From NCBI GenBank assembly GCA_025917655.1, contig CP084619.1:4011001-4075000 (forward strand): DNA of 64,000 nt, read 5' to 3'. Position 1 is the first letter of the stretch; the number at the start of each line of letters is the position of its first letter. The stretch comes from Chlorella sorokiniana (taxonomy: Eukaryota > Chlorophyta > Trebouxiophyceae > Chlorellales > Chlorellaceae). Position numbers and translations under genes: made by a program. The notes beneath the pieces are model-generated. The model had not been told where the DNA came from and made no database searches. It worked only from the letters and a program-made list of their open reading frames with translations. Of this stretch, positions 61,901-64,000 are shown piece by piece.

Positions 61901-62841
61901 AGGGGGATCAAATGGGAGCTGAGACAGCGTGTGGACGCTGGCTACTTGCCATCGACCGGTCGAGGGTGACACCCTTAAGAAGGAGACCGAGGAAGGAGCT
62001 CTCAGGCAGCTGAGTCCGACTCGGCAGGTGAGAAGGGCCAGTTGCAGCAGGCTGGTCGGTGCGAGCACGACCCATCCCAGCACCGCTGAACCGCACCTGC
62101 AGCACATCCTCGGCGGCCTCGTAGCCTTCCTCGGTCAGCAGCACGTTGCGCTGCTTCTCATCCACGGTGTAGTGAATGTCGCGGGCCAGGGCGCTTGCAA
62201 TCTTGGCGGCCTGACAGTATGGGCGAGGCGTGGGGTGGCGCGTGGCGCATGAGCGGCAACAGCAGGCAGGCTAGCAGACATTGAGCATCATACAAGTAGT
62301 GAATGGCTGAAGGGGTCACGAACAGCTGCCTCCCACACATCCAGAGCATGACGCTTGGGCGCCCCACCGCCATCAGCTGTCACACAGACAAACACAGTAC
62401 CCCACCCGGCCTCCCGGATGTCCCCACCTTGTAGTACTTTTGCGAGGGCTTGTCTGCTGTGCCGGAGATGATGAGGGGGTGCGCGCCTCGTCAATCAGGA
62501 TGGAGTCGACCTCGTCAATCACGCAGAAGTTGAAGGGGCGCAGCACCAGCTCCTCCTTGTCCTGCGGCCCGGGCAGGTGGATGCAAGGAAAGCACAAGAA
62601 AAGGGATGGATTGAGGGTAGGGGGAGGGTAAATCAGGATTGTGCCCTTGACTGAACGCAAAAAGGGTGGGGAGGGAGGGAGGGGGAGCGGTCCTGCTTCC
62701 GGGACATGCAGCACCCTCCAGCAAACCACACAACTGCTTGGCAGTCTACCCCCCCCACCCCACCACCACCCCCACACACATGAACACGCCACACTGTCCC
62801 TCCTTAACTCAATCAAACACAAACCATCGCACCTGCGCCAG

Positions 62842-62872
<31 letters not shown>

Positions 62873-64000
62873 CTGTTGGTGACGTAGGTCACGTCGGCGG
62901 CGTACGCGGCGCGGCGCTGCTTCTCACTCAGGCCCTGTGGAAGCGGCGTGGGGCGGGGGCAAGGCTGGGTCGCAGAGCGCATAGGCTTGCATAGAAGCCT
63001 CCATGCCTGCCAGCGCAGTCAGCCTCCAGCAACAAGCGTTGGAGACAAGCTGGTGATGCTGCCAACCCCAGCTGCCTTCCCACACCCGTTCCAACATCAC
63101 ACACTGCTCTGCCTCTCTCCATGCCTACTCGCCCTTGCTCTCTCCCTGTCCCCTCTCCCACACACTCCCACAACACACCCAAACAAGCACCCACCACCCA
63201 GCCAGCCACCCGCCCAGCCACCCACCCACCTGCTGCACCAGGCCGACCTCCAGCCCCAGGAACTTGTGCACCTGGCCCACCCACTCGCTGTCGCGCCGCG
63301 CCAGGTAGTCGTTCACGGTCACCACGTGCACGCCCTTGCCTGCGGGATGGGAGGCGGCAGCGCCCGAGTTCTCGCCAGATCAGCAGGGCCTCAGCTGGCG
63401 CATGCACTGGGAGCCGAGCGCGGCATACGCCTTGCCCAGGCAGGCTGCGCAGGCTGGGTGCTGCGCACCCGACAGCGCGTTGAGGAAGGCGGGCAGCACC
63501 GCCACCAGCGTCTTGCCCTCGCCCGTGCGCATCTCGGCAATCTGGCCCTCGTGCAGGATCATGCCGCCGATGAGCTGCACGTCAAAGGGCGCAGGCCCAG
63601 CACGCGGCGCGACGCCTCGCGCACAAGCTGCACGTGGGGAAGGTGGTGTGTGTGTGTGTGTGTGTGTGGTGGTGGGGGTTCATTACAGGCAGGAAGGGGC
63701 TGCCCGTGCGCAGGCAGCCAGTACGCATCTGGCGTATCAGCGTTGGGTGGACAGCGAGGCAGGGCCCCTGGCAACGCTGTGCAGCTTTGTCACAGCGGTG
63801 GTCTGCTGCGCAAAAGCGTGCTCGGTTGCGAGAGCTCACCGCAAACGCCTCCACCAGCAGGTTGTCCAGCGCCTCGCCCCCTGAGCACGCTGGCGCAGCG
63901 ACTGCGTTAGCTGCCGCAGCTGCTCGTCGGACAGCCTCTCCATGTCAGGCTCTAGCGCATTGATCTGGTTCACGCGGTCCTGGTACTGCTTGCGTGTGCG
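56829..64000 (-). CDS. SECA1: Plastid protein translocase ATPase SecA (5' end outside window)
   Basis: SecA drives Sec-dependent protein transport into thylakoids. The window holds everything from just before the first nucleotide-binding domain to the stop at 56829. In gene order: [20 protein letters not shown] (window edge), Walker [21 protein letters not shown] (about 63535-63480), [54 protein letters not shown] (about 62516-62476), [55 protein letters not shown] and [20 protein letters not shown]. Then [77 protein letters not shown] and [20 protein letters not shown]. It ends with a Lys-rich [13 protein letters not shown] tail without the bacterial zinc-binding C-terminus. About twenty short exons. 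Several single-base frame corrections are needed, e.g. the 5-G run at 62475-62479 and near 59012. Confidence 0.96.
58877..58918. repeat. (CA)21 microsatellite in a SecA intron
   Basis: An uninterrupted 42-nt CA run, the longest simple repeat in the window. It lies just downstream (in + coordinates upstream) of the exon encoding [10 protein letters not shown]. Confidence 0.97.
63645..63668. repeat. (GT)n microsatellite in a SecA intron
   Basis: A GT run of about 24 nt lies within the intron upstream of the Walker A exon. Confidence 0.9.

Overview
This is nuclear DNA of a coccoid green alga, most likely a trebouxiophyte of the Chlorella type. It is very GC-rich, with many short GT-AG introns, short intergenic gaps and C/G-ending codons. 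The products are typically plant/algal: a plastid-division ARC6-type protein, plastid SecA, plastid ribulose-phosphate epimerase, a BASS-family carrier, an ORTHRUS/VIM methyl-DNA reader and an algal AP2 factor. TGTAA, the chlorophyte polyadenylation motif, follows several stop codons. I find about 21 protein genes and no convincing tRNA, rRNA, CRISPR array, transposon or virus-derived element.

Layout. 0-13 kb: 3' part of an ARC6/CDP1-like gene (+), NOL10/ENP2 (-), plastid RPE (-), BASS4-type carrier (+), aldo/keto reductase (-), SCAMP (+). 14-24 kb: AP2 factor (+), ankyrin-repeat protein (-), ORTHRUS/VIM RING-SRA-RING ligase (-). 24-31 kb: a small unknown helical protein and a FAD monooxygenase, both + and only 28 nt apart, then an animal-type chitin-deacetylase-like gene (-). 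31-32.5 kb: no recognisable gene. 32.5-45.5 kb: TAF15/FUS-like RRM plus eight RanBP2 zinc fingers (+), an Hsp70 with only the ATPase domain (-), a small membrane protein (-), and cytosolic HSP70 ending in EEVD (-). 47-56.5 kb: secreted nucleosidase (+), AAAP amino-acid transporter (-), KxDL protein (+), FoP/RGG protein (+). 56.8-64 kb: plastid SecA (-), 5' end outside the window.

Functional themes. RPE and BASS4 are both plastid proteins sharing a 213-bp divergent promoter. ARC6-like and SecA are further plastid-biogenesis genes. NOL10, TAF15-like and the FoP protein are RNA-biology factors rich in RGG or other low-complexity sequence.

Two observations stand out. First, the 24.1-29.1 kb pair has the architecture of a bicistronic green-algal mRNA: a 28-nt gap, weak upstream start contexts, a strong downstream context, and no other ATG between. 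Second, most long genes need a net one-base frame correction, usually inside a short G/C run. This affects even invariant motifs of HSP70 and SecA, so it looks like homopolymer under-calling in the assembly rather than biology. Coordinates are genomic spans from first to last coding base; exon edges were inferred by eye.
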